This document shows, piece after piece, positions 17,377-26,657 of a stretch of DNA of 51,692 nt (position 1 is its first letter; each line of letters begins with the position of its first letter). Under the pieces are notes generated by a model. The model worked only from the letters and a program-made list of their open reading frames with translations. It ran no database searches and had not been told where the DNA came from. Location of the stretch: contig WRFS01000012.1 in NCBI GenBank assembly GCA_009778695.1, positions 1 through 51,692 on the forward strand. Direction: 5' to 3'. A program made the position numbers and the translations under genes. The stretch is from Oscillospiraceae bacterium. Lineage in GTDB: Bacteria > Bacillota > Clostridia > TANB77 > CAG-508.

Positions 17377-18547
17377 TTAGAATCCATATTTATTTGTAGC
17401 ATCACCACAATTAAATTTATCTATTGTGTTATCAGTGTAAGTTACAGTAATAACGGAATTATTATCATCATAACTTATACCATTAACGGTTTTGTTATTT
17501 AATAATTTGGCTGAATTATAATTATCATTATCAATATCGTTTTCTAAAATGTAATATATTTTATTATCTAATGTAACAATATAATAGTAATATGTGTCTT
17601 GCGAGTATGCTTCAAACAAGTATTTCACAGTAATTTTATTATTGTTACTGTCTAATATATAATTTGCTTGTATGTCGCTTCCATCCCTTAAATAATCATC
17701 TTTTGTTATTTGCAAAGCAACAAAGCTATCTATATGTGTAACACCTTTAATAGAAGTGCAGTCTTCATATGATAATCCTAATACATAATTAGTTTTATCT
17801 TTGCTTGAATCATAACTTTCATTTATACTAAGTAATTTTCCATCTCCAGTTAATGCATAAATTCCAGTAAGTGTTCCGTGACACATACGTTTCATTATAA
17901 AGGCTAGGCTCTGAATTTTCATAAAACTGAATATTATTATAAATATATATATCAATTATATTTGATGCGATTTTCTGAATATCAGGAGTGACATTATCAT
18001 AATAACCAGTGTAACCATAAATTTCAGAAATAATATATAAATTATTACTTTCTGTCAAAACGAAGAAATCTCCAGTTTGAGCGGCTTGACCAACTGTCAT
18101 ATATTTTATGTACTTAGCTTTTTCTGGGAAAGAATCTATTGTTATATCCTTTTTTGGGAAAGAATCATCTGCGGGAAAGGATACGTTTATTATGCCAGAA
18201 TTATCAATCCATGCGGATAAAAAGGATGGATTAAAAGATGGGTCAGTTGCAGGATAATTTATACTTGTTGTTCTCGTCCAAGCAAAATTAGGATAATTTG
18301 AATATGGGTCTGTTGCATTTGCATCTCCTGTTATGTTTGTCGCATTTGTATCTGTCGTATTTGAATTTCCTATTGTACTTACTGTATTTGAGTTTTGAGA
18401 AGCATTATTGCTTAATTCTGCAGATTGATTCTTAGTGTTATTCTTTGTAAGAAACATGATATATGCACCAAGCCCCAAAACTAAAATCACTAATACTACT
18501 ATTATTGCAATTAAAATCTTTGCAGTTAAAACCTTTTTACTTTCCAT
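17377..18547 (-). CDS. Membrane-anchored extracytoplasmic protein, unknown function; one in-phase CGG with +1 shift
   Basis: 389 residues when the CGG is skipped. N-terminal positively charged stretch and a transmembrane helix (about 9-34), then an Asn/Ser/Thr-rich linker and a beta-rich outer domain with repeated 'YIxD/YILD' units. Read plainly it stops at 17828 in a nonsense tail (YWNLCINWRWKIT). At 17878-17876 the codons TCA CGG AAC read as TCA GGA ACA give YVSGTLTGIYALTGDGKLLSINE and an open frame to 17377. The restored C-terminal part is also present in the duplicate at 16880-17058, which supports it as coding. Confidence 0.72.
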
Positions 18548-18705
18548 GAAACTTTTCTCCTTTGTTAATAATTACTTTTAGTTTACATTATATTAAAGTT
18601 TGTTGTCAATAAGTTGCGTCAAAATGTAATAGAATTGTAACCAAAATGTTACATATATTTACAAAATAGGGGAATAATTTATGATACAAATATTTAAAAA
18701 AATGC

Positions 18706-18732
18706 TTGACACAGAAAAAAATAGTGTATGAT
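18706..18732 (+). promoter_or_regulatory. Promoter of a candidate small RNA
   Basis: TTGACA at 18706-18711, 15-base spacer, TATGAT at 18727-18732. It points into a stretch without a plus-strand gene that ends in a terminator at 18811-18847. Confidence 0.45.
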
Positions 18733-18738
18733 TGAAAT

Positions 18739-18847
18739 GTAGAAGGAAATATTCAACAATATTTCCAGAATAAGTATTTTAAGAAATTTTTCATTTGGTA
18801 TATTACCAATAAAAAATACACGGTGCTCCAGCACTGTGTATTTTTTG
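18739..18847 (+). ncRNA. Candidate small RNA with three hairpins
   Basis: Between a TTGACA/TATGAT promoter and a terminator there is no plausible ORF but three clean stems: GGAAATATT/AATATTTCC (18745-18766), TTGGTA/TACCAA (18795-18809) and the terminal hairpin. Length about 110 bases. It could be a trans-acting regulator. Class unknown; an alternative is that the terminator serves only the minus-strand gene at 18872. Confidence 0.4.
18811..18847. terminator. Bidirectional terminator
   Basis: AAAAAATACAC-GGTGCT / AGCAC-T-GTGTATTTTTT, with A and T runs on both sides. It ends the minus-strand gene at 18872 and the plus-strand candidate RNA. Confidence 0.8.
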
Positions 18848-18871
18848 TTCTACTTTATTTTGTAAAAAAAT

Positions 18872-19246
18872 TTACATTGTATTTTGGTCGCCTGGTATTA
18901 AATAAGCAACTATTCCATATACTAGAGCACCTATTATAGCAGCTAGCCATGATATGGTGTATCCTGCTACAAAAAATTGAGTAACATATAGAATTACAAC
19001 CGACAAAACAAAGCCTACGAATCCTTTACCAAAAGGACTTGCTTCTAAGCCAGTAAATTTTACTATTAAGTAATCCATAACAGATAAAACTACAGCCGCT
19101 AAAGCTAATGACCATATATTATTAATATGAAAACCAGGTGTAAAAAAAGCTGTAATTCCAAGAACAATGGCTGCTACGATAAGTCTTCCTATTATTTGCC
19201 AAGCTGTATTGCCAGTGGTTCTAGTATTTGTTTGATTATTTGCCAT
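18872..19246 (-). CDS. Phage-holin-family (YvlD-like) four-helix membrane protein
   Basis: 124 residues. A short Asn/Thr-rich N-terminus is followed by four membrane helices (IIGRLIVAAIVLGITAFFTPG; IWSLALAAVVLSVMDYLIVKF; FVGFVLSVVILYVTQFFVAG; WLAAIIGALVYGIVAYLIPG). The TPGFHINNIWSLALAAVVLSVMDYLI segment is characteristic of the superfamily IV holin/YvlD group, which in chromosomes is usually a non-phage protein of unknown role. Ribosome binding site GGAGG. No phage genes nearby. Confidence 0.75.
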   Translation of the reverse strand: MANNQTNTRTTGNTAWQIIGRLIVAAIVLGITAFFTPGFHINNIWSLALAAVVLSVMDYLIVKFTGLEASPFGKGFVGFVLSVVILYVTQFFVAGYTISWLAAIIGALVYGIVAYLIPGDQNTM

Positions 19247-19396
19247 TTGAAAAACCTCCTCTTAAAAAATATTGTTAACAATATTTTATAGTGTATATTA
19301 TTCACATAAAAAAAATTTTTATTCAAAATCAGTATCAAGCATATTTTTCAATTTATTTGGAAAAATATTTATATATAAATATTTTTAAGGAGACTT

Positions 19397-20068
19397 ATGC
19401 TAAGTACATTTGTAAGAGTAATAATATTATATTTGGTTGTTTTAATTGTAATGAGGATTATGGGAAAACGAGAAATAGGACAACTTCAACCTTTTGAATT
19501 AATTGTAGCGATTATGATTGCAGAAGTAGCTTCAATCCCAATGACAGATACGGGAATTCCAATAACAAACGGAATAATTCCAATATTAGCATTATTAGTA
19601 ATGCATCTTATTATTTCAATTGCAAATTTCAAAAGCATAAAAATGAGAGGATTAATTTGTGGAAAACCACGAATATTAATACACAGAGGAAAGATAGATG
19701 AGAGTGCATTAAAAAAAGAGAGATTCACCATAAACGAATTGCAGGAAAGGTTAAGGGAAAAAGATATTGTAAATATTGGAGATGTAGAGTATGCAATACT
19801 AGAAACGAGCGGACAAATGACTGTAGTAGAAAAGCCAGATAAAAGAAATGCAATTCCAAAAGATTTTAACATAACACCACAATATGAAGGATTATCATAT
19901 GATTTGGTAATTGATGGAAGAGTGTTATACGAAAATTTACGTTTGATAGGAAAAGATTATCTTTGGTTAGAAAATGAAGTAGGAAAATTCAATATAAAAC
20001 CAGAAGATGCACTACTTGTAACATATGATGGTAGTGGTCAAATTTTTTGCCAAGGAAAAGGAAAATGA
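19397..20068 (+). CDS. DUF421 membrane protein (YetF/YcaP family)
   Basis: 223 residues. Three N-terminal membrane helices, with the conserved VLIVMRIMGKREIGQLQPFELIVAIMIAEVASIPMTD segment, then a cytoplasmic alpha/beta domain containing GKPRILIHRGKIDESALKKERFTINELQERLREKDI. The family is common in spore formers and its function is unsettled. It is followed by a hairpin element and then a DUF4363 gene, the partner usually found downstream of DUF421. Confidence 0.88.
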   Translation: MLSTFVRVIILYLVVLIVMRIMGKREIGQLQPFELIVAIMIAEVASIPMTDTGIPITNGIIPILALLVMHLIISIANFKSIKMRGLICGKPRILIHRGKIDESALKKERFTINELQERLREKDIVNIGDVEYAILETSGQMTVVEKPDKRNAIPKDFNITPQYEGLSYDLVIDGRVLYENLRLIGKDYLWLENEVGKFNIKPEDALLVTYDGSGQIFCQGKGK

Positions 20069-20081
20069 AATATGTAGAGTA

Positions 20082-20196
20082 GCTTGCGGTGGGTAGTATA
20101 TGATTTTAAAAAAGCGTGCGACAGCCCATTGAGGCCCATGGAGTCTTCGGAGGCTTGGAGGAGCTTTTTTAAAATCATATACTACCCACCGCAAGC
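20082..20196. repeat. Hairpin element copy 2 (34-bp perfect arms)
   Basis: Arms GCTTGCGGTGGGTAG... at 20082-20115 and their exact complement at 20163-20196. Core CGACAGCCCATTGAGGCCCA. Flanks TGTAGAGTAG on the left and CGGACTATTGCAGTTGA on the right recur around copy 6, so the element is longer than its arms. It separates the DUF421 and DUF4363 genes. Confidence 0.9.
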
Positions 20197-20237
20197 GGAC
20201 TATTGCAGTTGAGTTTTTACAAGGAAAGGAATAAATC

Positions 20238-20636
20238 ATGCTAAAAGAAATTCTTATCGTTTGTTTTATAATATTAGCAATATTAGTATGCAATTTTGTA
20301 CTACAAAGTTATATAACAAAAAGTAGTGATAGCTTAGTTGAAAAACTAAGTACATTGAGCGATAAAATAACAACTAATTCAAAAGATATAAAATATAATA
20401 AAGATATAAATAATTTGATTAATGATGTAGAAAGTGAATGGGAAAAAAGCAAAAAAAAGTGGGAAATATTTGTAATGCACAGTGAAATTGACCAAATTGA
20501 AATAGCATTTACCAATATTAAATCTTCTGTAAAAATAGATTATAGTGAAAATGCAGCAGTTGAAACAGAAAAAGCCAAATTTTTACTGCAACACATAGCC
20601 GAAAGAGATGCGTTTAAGTTAAAGAATTTGTTTTAA
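20238..20636 (+). CDS. DUF4363 family protein
   Basis: 132 residues: one N-terminal membrane helix (IVCFIILAILVCNFVLQSYI) and a long helical extracytoplasmic part with the typical WEKSKKKWEIFVMHSEIDQIE segment. The family pairs with DUF421 in clostridia; role unknown. Ribosome binding site AAGGAAAGGA. Confidence 0.82.
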   Translation: MLKEILIVCFIILAILVCNFVLQSYITKSSDSLVEKLSTLSDKITTNSKDIKYNKDINNLINDVESEWEKSKKKWEIFVMHSEIDQIEIAFTNIKSSVKIDYSENAAVETEKAKFLLQHIAERDAFKLKNLF

Positions 20637-20793
20637 AAAAATCCATTAAAATGTTGCTTTTTTTTACTTTTTAATATATACTTTAGAAGAATATTATATT
20701 GTAAATTAAAGTAGATTTATCATTAAAACTCATAAATAAAAATTTAAAAAATATAATAGAACAGGTAATTTTGTGTAGCAGGAGGAAAGTTAA

Positions 20794-21654
20794 TTGGAAA
20801 TTTTACAAGATGAACTAATGAGTAAACATACTAGTTTTAAAATAGGCGGACCTGCAGATTTTTACATGGTTGCAAAAACAGTTGAAGATGTTAAAGAAGC
20901 AATAAACTTTAGTAAAGAAAAAAAAATAAAATTAACTATTATTGGCAATGGTACAAATGTATTAGTAAGAGATGGAGGCATTAGAGGAGTTGTACTGAAA
21001 ATAGCAATTGATGATGTAGAAGTACAAGGCACTCACATAACTGTGGGAGCTGGAGTGTTATTTTCTAAAGTAGCAGCAATTGCAGCTGATAATAGTCTAA
21101 CAGGATTAGAATTTGCATATGGAATCCCAGGAACAATTGGCGGAGCGGTTAAAATGAATGCAGGGGCATATGGTGGAGAAATAAAAGATGTTTTAGCTTC
21201 AAGTACATATATTAATGAAAAATTAGAAATAAAAACATTTAACAATGCAGAACATGAATTTAAATATAGACATAGTATATTTTCAGATAATAAGGATATA
21301 ATTTTATTTTCAACAATTGAACTTGAAGTTGGCAAAAAGCAAGAAATACAAGCTAAAATGGATGAACTTATGAAACTAAGAAAAGAAAAACAGCCTCTTC
21401 AATTTCCAAGTGCTGGAAGCACATTTAAAAGAGGTAATGATTTTATAACTGCAAAGATAATTGATGAGTGTGGCTTGAAAGGACATAAAATTGGCGGAGC
21501 AATGGTATCTGATTTACATGCGGGTTTTATTATAAATACAGGAAATGCAACTGCTAAGGACGTATTGAGCTTAAGTGAATATGTAAAAGAAAAAGTAAAG
21601 AAAAAATTTGACAAAAACTTAGAACTAGAAATAATAGTTTTAGGGGAGGACTAA
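20794..21654 (+). CDS. murB: UDP-N-acetylenolpyruvoylglucosamine reductase
   Basis: 286 residues from a TTG start 8 bases after GGAGGA. FAD-binding residues are seen in TIIGNGTNVLVRDGG and GIPGTIGGAVKMNAGAYGGE; the catalytic serine lies in SAGSTFKRG; the C-terminal IGGAMVSDLHAGFIINTGNATAKDV is typical. It makes UDP-MurNAc in peptidoglycan synthesis. The N-terminus is slightly shorter than usual. murB followed by yvcK is a common clostridial order; here a hairpin element sits between them. Confidence 0.96.
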   Translation: MEILQDELMSKHTSFKIGGPADFYMVAKTVEDVKEAINFSKEKKIKLTIIGNGTNVLVRDGGIRGVVLKIAIDDVEVQGTHITVGAGVLFSKVAAIAADNSLTGLEFAYGIPGTIGGAVKMNAGAYGGEIKDVLASSTYINEKLEIKTFNNAEHEFKYRHSIFSDNKDIILFSTIELEVGKKQEIQAKMDELMKLRKEKQPLQFPSAGSTFKRGNDFITAKIIDECGLKGHKIGGAMVSDLHAGFIINTGNATAKDVLSLSEYVKEKVKKKFDKNLELEIIVLGED

Positions 21655-21685
21655 ATTTTCAGTTTAATGAAATTGTAATAAAGTA

Positions 21686-21804
21686 GCTCTCAGAGGTCAG
21701 TATATGCTTTTTGAAAAAAGCGAACGACAGCCCTTTGAGGCCCATGGATTCTCCAGAGGCTTGGAGGAGCTTTTTTCAAAAAGCATATACTGACCTCTGA
21801 GAGC
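21686..21804. repeat. Hairpin element copy 3 (36-bp perfect arms)
   Basis: Arms GCTCTCAGAGGTCAG... (21686-21721) and the exact complement (21769-21804), core CGACAGCCCTTTGAGGCCCA. Arm sequence differs from copies 1 and 2, yet remains fully self-complementary. Confidence 0.9.
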
Positions 21805-21834
21805 GGATGTAGTATTGAGTAGGAGGTAAAAAAC

Positions 21835-23391
21835 GTGAAAGGATTTTTAACATGGTTCAAATCCAGCACAAAGTTAAAAAGATGGATGATAGTAATCTTA
21901 TTAGGCATAGTATTATTATGTTATGGAATATCACTAATAGTAGTTGATAAACAAATGGGGGTTCAAGAAGTTGTAAAAACTGCTGTTTCATTTGTAATTG
22001 GATTTACAATGGTAATTCTAGGTTTAATATACATGCAAAAAAGGACATTAGAAATTTTAATAGAAGCAGAAATTGAAGAAGAATTAGCAGATGTACAAAA
22101 ATTAATTTTTAATAAAGATATATATGACAAAGGACCTAAAGTAGTAGTAATCGGTGGCGGAACAGGCTTGAGTAGCATACTAAAAGGTTTAAAGCAATAT
22201 ACCAATAATATTACTGCGATAATAAATGCCACAGAAGTAACTAGAGATCCGCAATACTATAGAGAACAAATAGAAATGCTAAAGTTCCCAGATATAAAGG
22301 AGGCAATTATAGGATTGTCTAATGATGAAATTTTAATGGAAAAGCTATTAAGTTATGATTTAGGTAATGAGAAAAAAAACGGAGTTTATTTTGGTGAATT
22401 GTATCTAGGTGTGATGCAGGCTATATATGGAGATTTGGCAAGTAGTATAGAATCAACTGATAACATACTTAAAATAACGGGAAAAATACTGCCTGTAACA
22501 TTAGATAAAGTTAATATTGAAGCAGAACTAAGGGATGGAACAACTATCCAAAATAGGGAAAATATTGCTGAAATGGCTTGGAAAAAAATTTCGCCAATAC
22601 ATAAAGTGTATGTAAAACCAACTAATGCAAGACCATCTCCAGGCGTACTAGAAAGTATAGAAGAAGCAGATGCAATAATAATTGGTCCTGGTTCTTTATA
22701 TACAAATATAATACCTAACCTTTTAATTAGAGGAGTTGCGAAAAGTATTAAAGAAAGCAAAGCTATGAAGATTTACGTTTCAAACATAATGACACAACCT
22801 GGGCAGACAGATGATTACAGCGTTTCAGACCATATAGATGCAATATATGAACACATTGGTAAGGGAGTAATAGATTTTTGCATTTGTGATACAGGAGAAA
22901 TAACGCCAGAATTTATAAAAATGTATAATTTAAAGGGTTCAGACTTAGTGGCATATAATGTAAAATCTATAAATGAAAGAGGAGCTACCGTTATAAAAAA
23001 AGATTTAGGTTTTGTAAAAGGTGAAGTTATTAGACATGACCCAGAACTTACTGCTTCAACAATAATAGAATTAATTTGTAATGATTTAAGGTATAAAGAT
23101 AAGCATAATGAAGAGCAATACCTATTGTTAAATTCAAAACAAAAACCAGTAAAAGAACGTGAAAAAGAAATAAAAAGTAATAAAAAAATTAAAAATAATG
23201 AAATAAAAAAGCGAAGAAATAAAGCAGAAAGATTAAAAAAGACAAGCAAATTTACTAAAAAGTATCAAGAAAGGATGGAATCTATAAAAAATAGTGAAAA
23301 AACCAGATTAAAGAATTTAAAAAATTATGAAGCATTAGAAAGGGTAAAAAAAGTATTAGAAGAAGAAAATAAACGAGGGAGAGAAAAATAA
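21835..23391 (+). CDS. yvcK: YvcK/CofD-like gluconeogenesis factor, membrane-anchored and divergent
   Basis: 518 residues from a GTG start after AGGAGG. Two membrane helices (about 18-40 and 48-66) precede a CofD-like fold with the P-loop-like VVVIGGGTGLSSILKGLK. The usual family motif ADDGGSSG that follows is replaced by ATEVTRDP, although the flanking DIKEAIIGLSNDE aligns with the canonical DIRNCIVALAD. Later IIGPGSLYTNIIPNLL and TQPGQTDDYSVSDHI are conserved. A ~100-residue Lys/Glu-rich tail is unusual. YvcK links UDP-GlcNAc sensing to cell-wall growth; the lost motif may mean altered ligand binding. Its stop overlaps the next start by one base. Confidence 0.88.
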   Translation: MKGFLTWFKSSTKLKRWMIVILLGIVLLCYGISLIVVDKQMGVQEVVKTAVSFVIGFTMVILGLIYMQKRTLEILIEAEIEEELADVQKLIFNKDIYDKGPKVVVIGGGTGLSSILKGLKQYTNNITAIINATEVTRDPQYYREQIEMLKFPDIKEAIIGLSNDEILMEKLLSYDLGNEKKNGVYFGELYLGVMQAIYGDLASSIESTDNILKITGKILPVTLDKVNIEAELRDGTTIQNRENIAEMAWKKISPIHKVYVKPTNARPSPGVLESIEEADAIIIGPGSLYTNIIPNLLIRGVAKSIKESKAMKIYVSNIMTQPGQTDDYSVSDHIDAIYEHIGKGVIDFCICDTGEITPEFIKMYNLKGSDLVAYNVKSINERGATVIKKDLGFVKGEVIRHDPELTASTIIELICNDLRYKDKHNEEQYLLLNSKQKPVKEREKEIKSNKKIKNNEIKKRRNKAERLKKTSKFTKKYQERMESIKNSEKTRLKNLKNYEALERVKKVLEEENKRGREK

Positions 23392-25460
23392 TGAAATTTA
23401 CAAATGAAAATCTAGAATTAACTGAAGCAATAAAAAAAGAATGGTTGGTAACAAATGGAATTGGAGGGTTTAGTAGTTCGACGATAATTGGATTAAACAC
23501 TAGAAAATATCATGGACTGCTAGTTGCACCGTTGGTTCCGCCAGCAAGAAGGTTTTTAATACTTTCAAAATTGGATGAAAGCATAATTATAGGGGATGAA
23601 AAACATAACTTATATACAAATATGTGTGAAGATTATGTTTCAGATGGATACAAATATCAGGTGGCATTTGAAAAAGAAAACTTCCCTATTTTTACGTACC
23701 AAGTAGAAAAAGTAAAAATAGAAAAAAGAGTTAGTATAAAATACTTAGAAAATACGGTGTGTGTAGTATATAAGATTCAAAATAAGGAAAAAACAGATGT
23801 AAAACTAACATTGGCACCAGTTTTAAACTTCAGAGATTTTCATTTAATGTCGCTAAACGAAGACTTCATGTTAAAACAAGAAATTAAAGGTAAAAAGATA
23901 AAAGTTGTTATTAATGATTTTATAGAAACACCAGTATACATGAAGTTTTCAGAAGGTGAATACACTCAGCATTATAACGATGTTTTCAAAAATATGTACT
24001 ATATTGAAGAAGAAAAAAGAGGTTTCTATCCAAAGGAAAATCATGTGGTATCTGGGGTGTGTGAAGTAGTTATACCGAAAGGGGAGACAAAAGAAATAAG
24101 CTTTATTTGTTCATTAAATGAAAATATTGATGAATTAGATGTAAAGAAAGTTTTTGTAGAGCAAAATTCAAGGAAAAACAAGGTTTTAAAAAATAGTAAA
24201 ATTAACATTTCAAAAGACTTAAAGGGTGAGTTAGTAGAAACATTAATTAAGGCAACTGACGATTTTATAGTGTATCGACCAAACTGTAGATTACACACAG
24301 TAATTGCAGGCTATCCGTGGTTTTTGGATTGGGGAAGAGATACTTTAATTTCGTTTGAAGGATTGTTTTTAATTACAAAAAGGTTTAATTTGGCAAAAGA
24401 AATTCTACGAATGAGTGTAAAAGATATAAAGTATGGACTAGTTCCAAATGGATATTCAGGCTTCGATAATAGACCTTTATATAATAGCGTAGATAGTGGA
24501 TTGCTACTTTTTGAACAAGTAAGTAAATACCTAAAATATACCGAAGATTACAAATTTATCAAAGAAAAAATATATCCTTCATTAAAAATAATAATAGAAA
24601 ATTACACCAACGGAATAACTTTTGACGACAACAATATTTATTTAGATGAAGACGGGCTTTTAGTAAGTGGAACAGAGTTTACACAAAATACATGGATGGA
24701 TGCAAAAATTGGGAACTACGTTGTAACACCTAGAAATGGCAAAGCTGTTGAAATTAATGCACTTTGGTATAATGCACTGAAAATTATGGAAGATTTATCA
24801 ATTAAATTCGGAGATGAAGAAAAGGCTAAGCTTGTTGAAATTTCAAAGAAAACAAAAACATCATTTGTAGAAAAGTTTTATAATAAGAAGAAAAAATGCC
24901 TATACGATGTGTTGGGCGACAGCAAGATACGACCTAATCAAATATTTGCATTAGCACTAACACACCCAATATTAGCTGTAGGGGCGAACTGCGTTCGCCC
25001 AAATACCCATGATTCCATCGCCTATTTGGACGATTCGAACATTGACCTAATAAAAACCATATTTGATACAGTTACACAAAAATTATTAAAACCATGTGGC
25101 TTAAAAACCTTAGCCAAAGGTGAAAAGGATTATGTAGAAACATATGAGGGAGACAGCTTTAGAAGAGACATGTCATACCATCAAGGACCTACATGGGTAT
25201 GGTTGTTAGGAATGTATAACGATGCATTTAAAAATGTTATTAAGTATGAAAAGGATGTAAAAACCAAAAAAGAGTTGAAAGAGCAACACACAAAATTTGT
25301 GGAAGATTTGGTAAAAACATTTTACACAGAAACATTAAAAAATGGATGTATCGGGCAAGTGCCAGAAGTATTTGATTCAAAAGCACCGTATACACAAAGA
25401 GGTGCGTTGGCACAAGCTTGGAGTGTGGCAGAATTGCTGAGGGTAGTGGTAAAGGAGTAA
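23391..25460 (+). CDS. Glycogen debranching enzyme (amylo-alpha-1,6-glucosidase type)
   Basis: 689 residues. N-terminal beta domain (EWLVTNGIGGFSSSTIIGLNTRKYHGLLVAPL) and an (alpha/alpha)6 catalytic domain with YPWFLDWGRDTLISFEGL and the C-terminal MSYHQGPTWVWLLGMYNDAF and RGALAQAWSVAELLR motifs. It removes alpha-1,6 branches from glycogen-like polymers. Residues VGANCVRPN near 530 are encoded by a GGGGCGAACTGCGTTCGCCC palindrome inserted in frame (24977-25000) in a loop of the catalytic domain. Translationally coupled to yvcK (TAATG overlap). Confidence 0.92.
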   Translation: MKFTNENLELTEAIKKEWLVTNGIGGFSSSTIIGLNTRKYHGLLVAPLVPPARRFLILSKLDESIIIGDEKHNLYTNMCEDYVSDGYKYQVAFEKENFPIFTYQVEKVKIEKRVSIKYLENTVCVVYKIQNKEKTDVKLTLAPVLNFRDFHLMSLNEDFMLKQEIKGKKIKVVINDFIETPVYMKFSEGEYTQHYNDVFKNMYYIEEEKRGFYPKENHVVSGVCEVVIPKGETKEISFICSLNENIDELDVKKVFVEQNSRKNKVLKNSKINISKDLKGELVETLIKATDDFIVYRPNCRLHTVIAGYPWFLDWGRDTLISFEGLFLITKRFNLAKEILRMSVKDIKYGLVPNGYSGFDNRPLYNSVDSGLLLFEQVSKYLKYTEDYKFIKEKIYPSLKIIIENYTNGITFDDNNIYLDEDGLLVSGTEFTQNTWMDAKIGNYVVTPRNGKAVEINALWYNALKIMEDLSIKFGDEEKAKLVEISKKTKTSFVEKFYNKKKKCLYDVLGDSKIRPNQIFALALTHPILAVGANCVRPNTHDSIAYLDDSNIDLIKTIFDTVTQKLLKPCGLKTLAKGEKDYVETYEGDSFRRDMSYHQGPTWVWLLGMYNDAFKNVIKYEKDVKTKKELKEQHTKFVEDLVKTFYTETLKNGCIGQVPEVFDSKAPYTQRGALAQAWSVAELLRVVVKE
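24977..25000 (+). repeat. REP-like palindrome inside the debranching-enzyme gene
   Basis: TGTAGGGGCGAACTGCGTTCGCCC, the same family as at 12179-12204, 41567-41770 and 47996-48096, here read in frame as VGANCVRP. Confidence 0.85.
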
Positions 25461-25468
25461 AAAACTAA

Positions 25469-26026
25469 GTGAAAGAAATTATTTATAATGATGATAATTT
25501 GGTAGAAGATAAAATTATTAAAAAACAAACAAAGATTAGGGCTGTTTTGATTAGCTCTAAAAATAAGATAATATTAGCAAATTATAATGGAGTTTATTTA
25601 TTCCCTGGCGGTGGAATTGAAGATGGAGAACTTAAGGAAGATGCTTTAAAAAGAGAGATAAAACAAGAGTTAGGAATAGAAATATTTTTAGAAAATAAAA
25701 AACCAAGTATAGTAGTTAAACAATTAATAAAAAATTATCCTGATAGAAAGAGTAATTGCAATGTAGATAGAGTAAGTACTACATATTATTATTTAATAGA
25801 ACTGAATAATTATAGTATTAACAGCGAAAAGATTTCTTTAACTGAATCTGAAAAGAGTGGTAATTTCATTACTTTTTTAGTAGATATAAATAATGCCTCT
25901 AGTTTAATATTAAATAATAGAACTGAAAATCCTAGAAATAAATATTTTGCAAGAGAAGCATTAGTTGTTATTCAAGAACTACAAAAAATTTGCAATAGGG
26001 AAGAAAAAGACTTTGAAATAAAGTAG
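25469..26026 (+). CDS. NUDIX hydrolase
   Basis: 185 residues from a GTG start. The NUDIX box GGIEDGELKEDALKREIKQELGI is complete (about 47-70). The C-terminal ~60 residues do not resemble a known extra domain. Substrate unknown. It begins 9 bases after the debranching enzyme and may be the last gene of the yvcK operon. Confidence 0.88.
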   Translation: MKEIIYNDDNLVEDKIIKKQTKIRAVLISSKNKIILANYNGVYLFPGGGIEDGELKEDALKREIKQELGIEIFLENKKPSIVVKQLIKNYPDRKSNCNVDRVSTTYYYLIELNNYSINSEKISLTESEKSGNFITFLVDINNASSLILNNRTENPRNKYFAREALVVIQELQKICNREEKDFEIK

Positions 26027-26118
26027 CATGGGGATTTCTAAATTTTTTTTGATTTGTCAAATTTTTTATTAAAATATGCTAAAAATATATATGATGTAGA
26101 ATAAGGAGCTTAAAACGC

Positions 26119-26604
26119 ATGCGAATACTAGGTATTGACCCAGGTTTTGCCATAACAGGATATAGTATAGTTGATTACATAGGAAATAAATTTTCATTAA
26201 TCACAAGTGGTGCAATTACCACAAAAGCTGGAGTATCATTCCCATTAAGGCTTACAAAAATTTTCGACGACTTAAATATGATTATTGAAGAATATAAGCC
26301 TGATGCAATTTCAGTGGAAGAACTATTTTTCAATCAAAATACAAAAACTGCAATTCAAGTAGCAGAGGCAAGAGGAGTTGTGTTAATTGTTGGTTGCAAA
26401 AGGAATATTGCCACGTTTGAATACACCCCACTACAAATAAAACAGGCGGTTGTAGGCTATGGAAGAGCGGACAAAACCCAAGTACAAAGAATGATTAAGA
26501 CTATATTGAATATAGATAACCTGCCAAAGCTTGACGACACAACAGACAGCATCGCCGCAGCAATTTGTCATGCACATTCTTGTAAATTCGCAGAAAAATT
26601 ATAA
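26119..26604 (+). CDS. ruvC: Holliday junction endonuclease RuvC
   Basis: 161 residues. The four acidic catalytic residues are recognisable: Asp in RILGIDPGFAITGYS, Glu in SVEELFFNQNTKTA, and the paired Asp in LDDTTDSIAAAICHA. It resolves four-way junctions together with RuvAB, which is not in the window. Ribosome binding site AAGGAG. Confidence 0.95.
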   Translation: MRILGIDPGFAITGYSIVDYIGNKFSLITSGAITTKAGVSFPLRLTKIFDDLNMIIEEYKPDAISVEELFFNQNTKTAIQVAEARGVVLIVGCKRNIATFEYTPLQIKQAVVGYGRADKTQVQRMIKTILNIDNLPKLDDTTDSIAAAICHAHSCKFAEKL

Positions 26605-26657
26605 GTCATAAGAAAAGGTTTGATTATATTAAGAATCAACTATAGAAGGAGCCTATC

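Noticed and set aside
18872..19246. Prophage holin
   Set aside because: No lysin, capsid or integrase genes are present; chromosomal members of this family are common.
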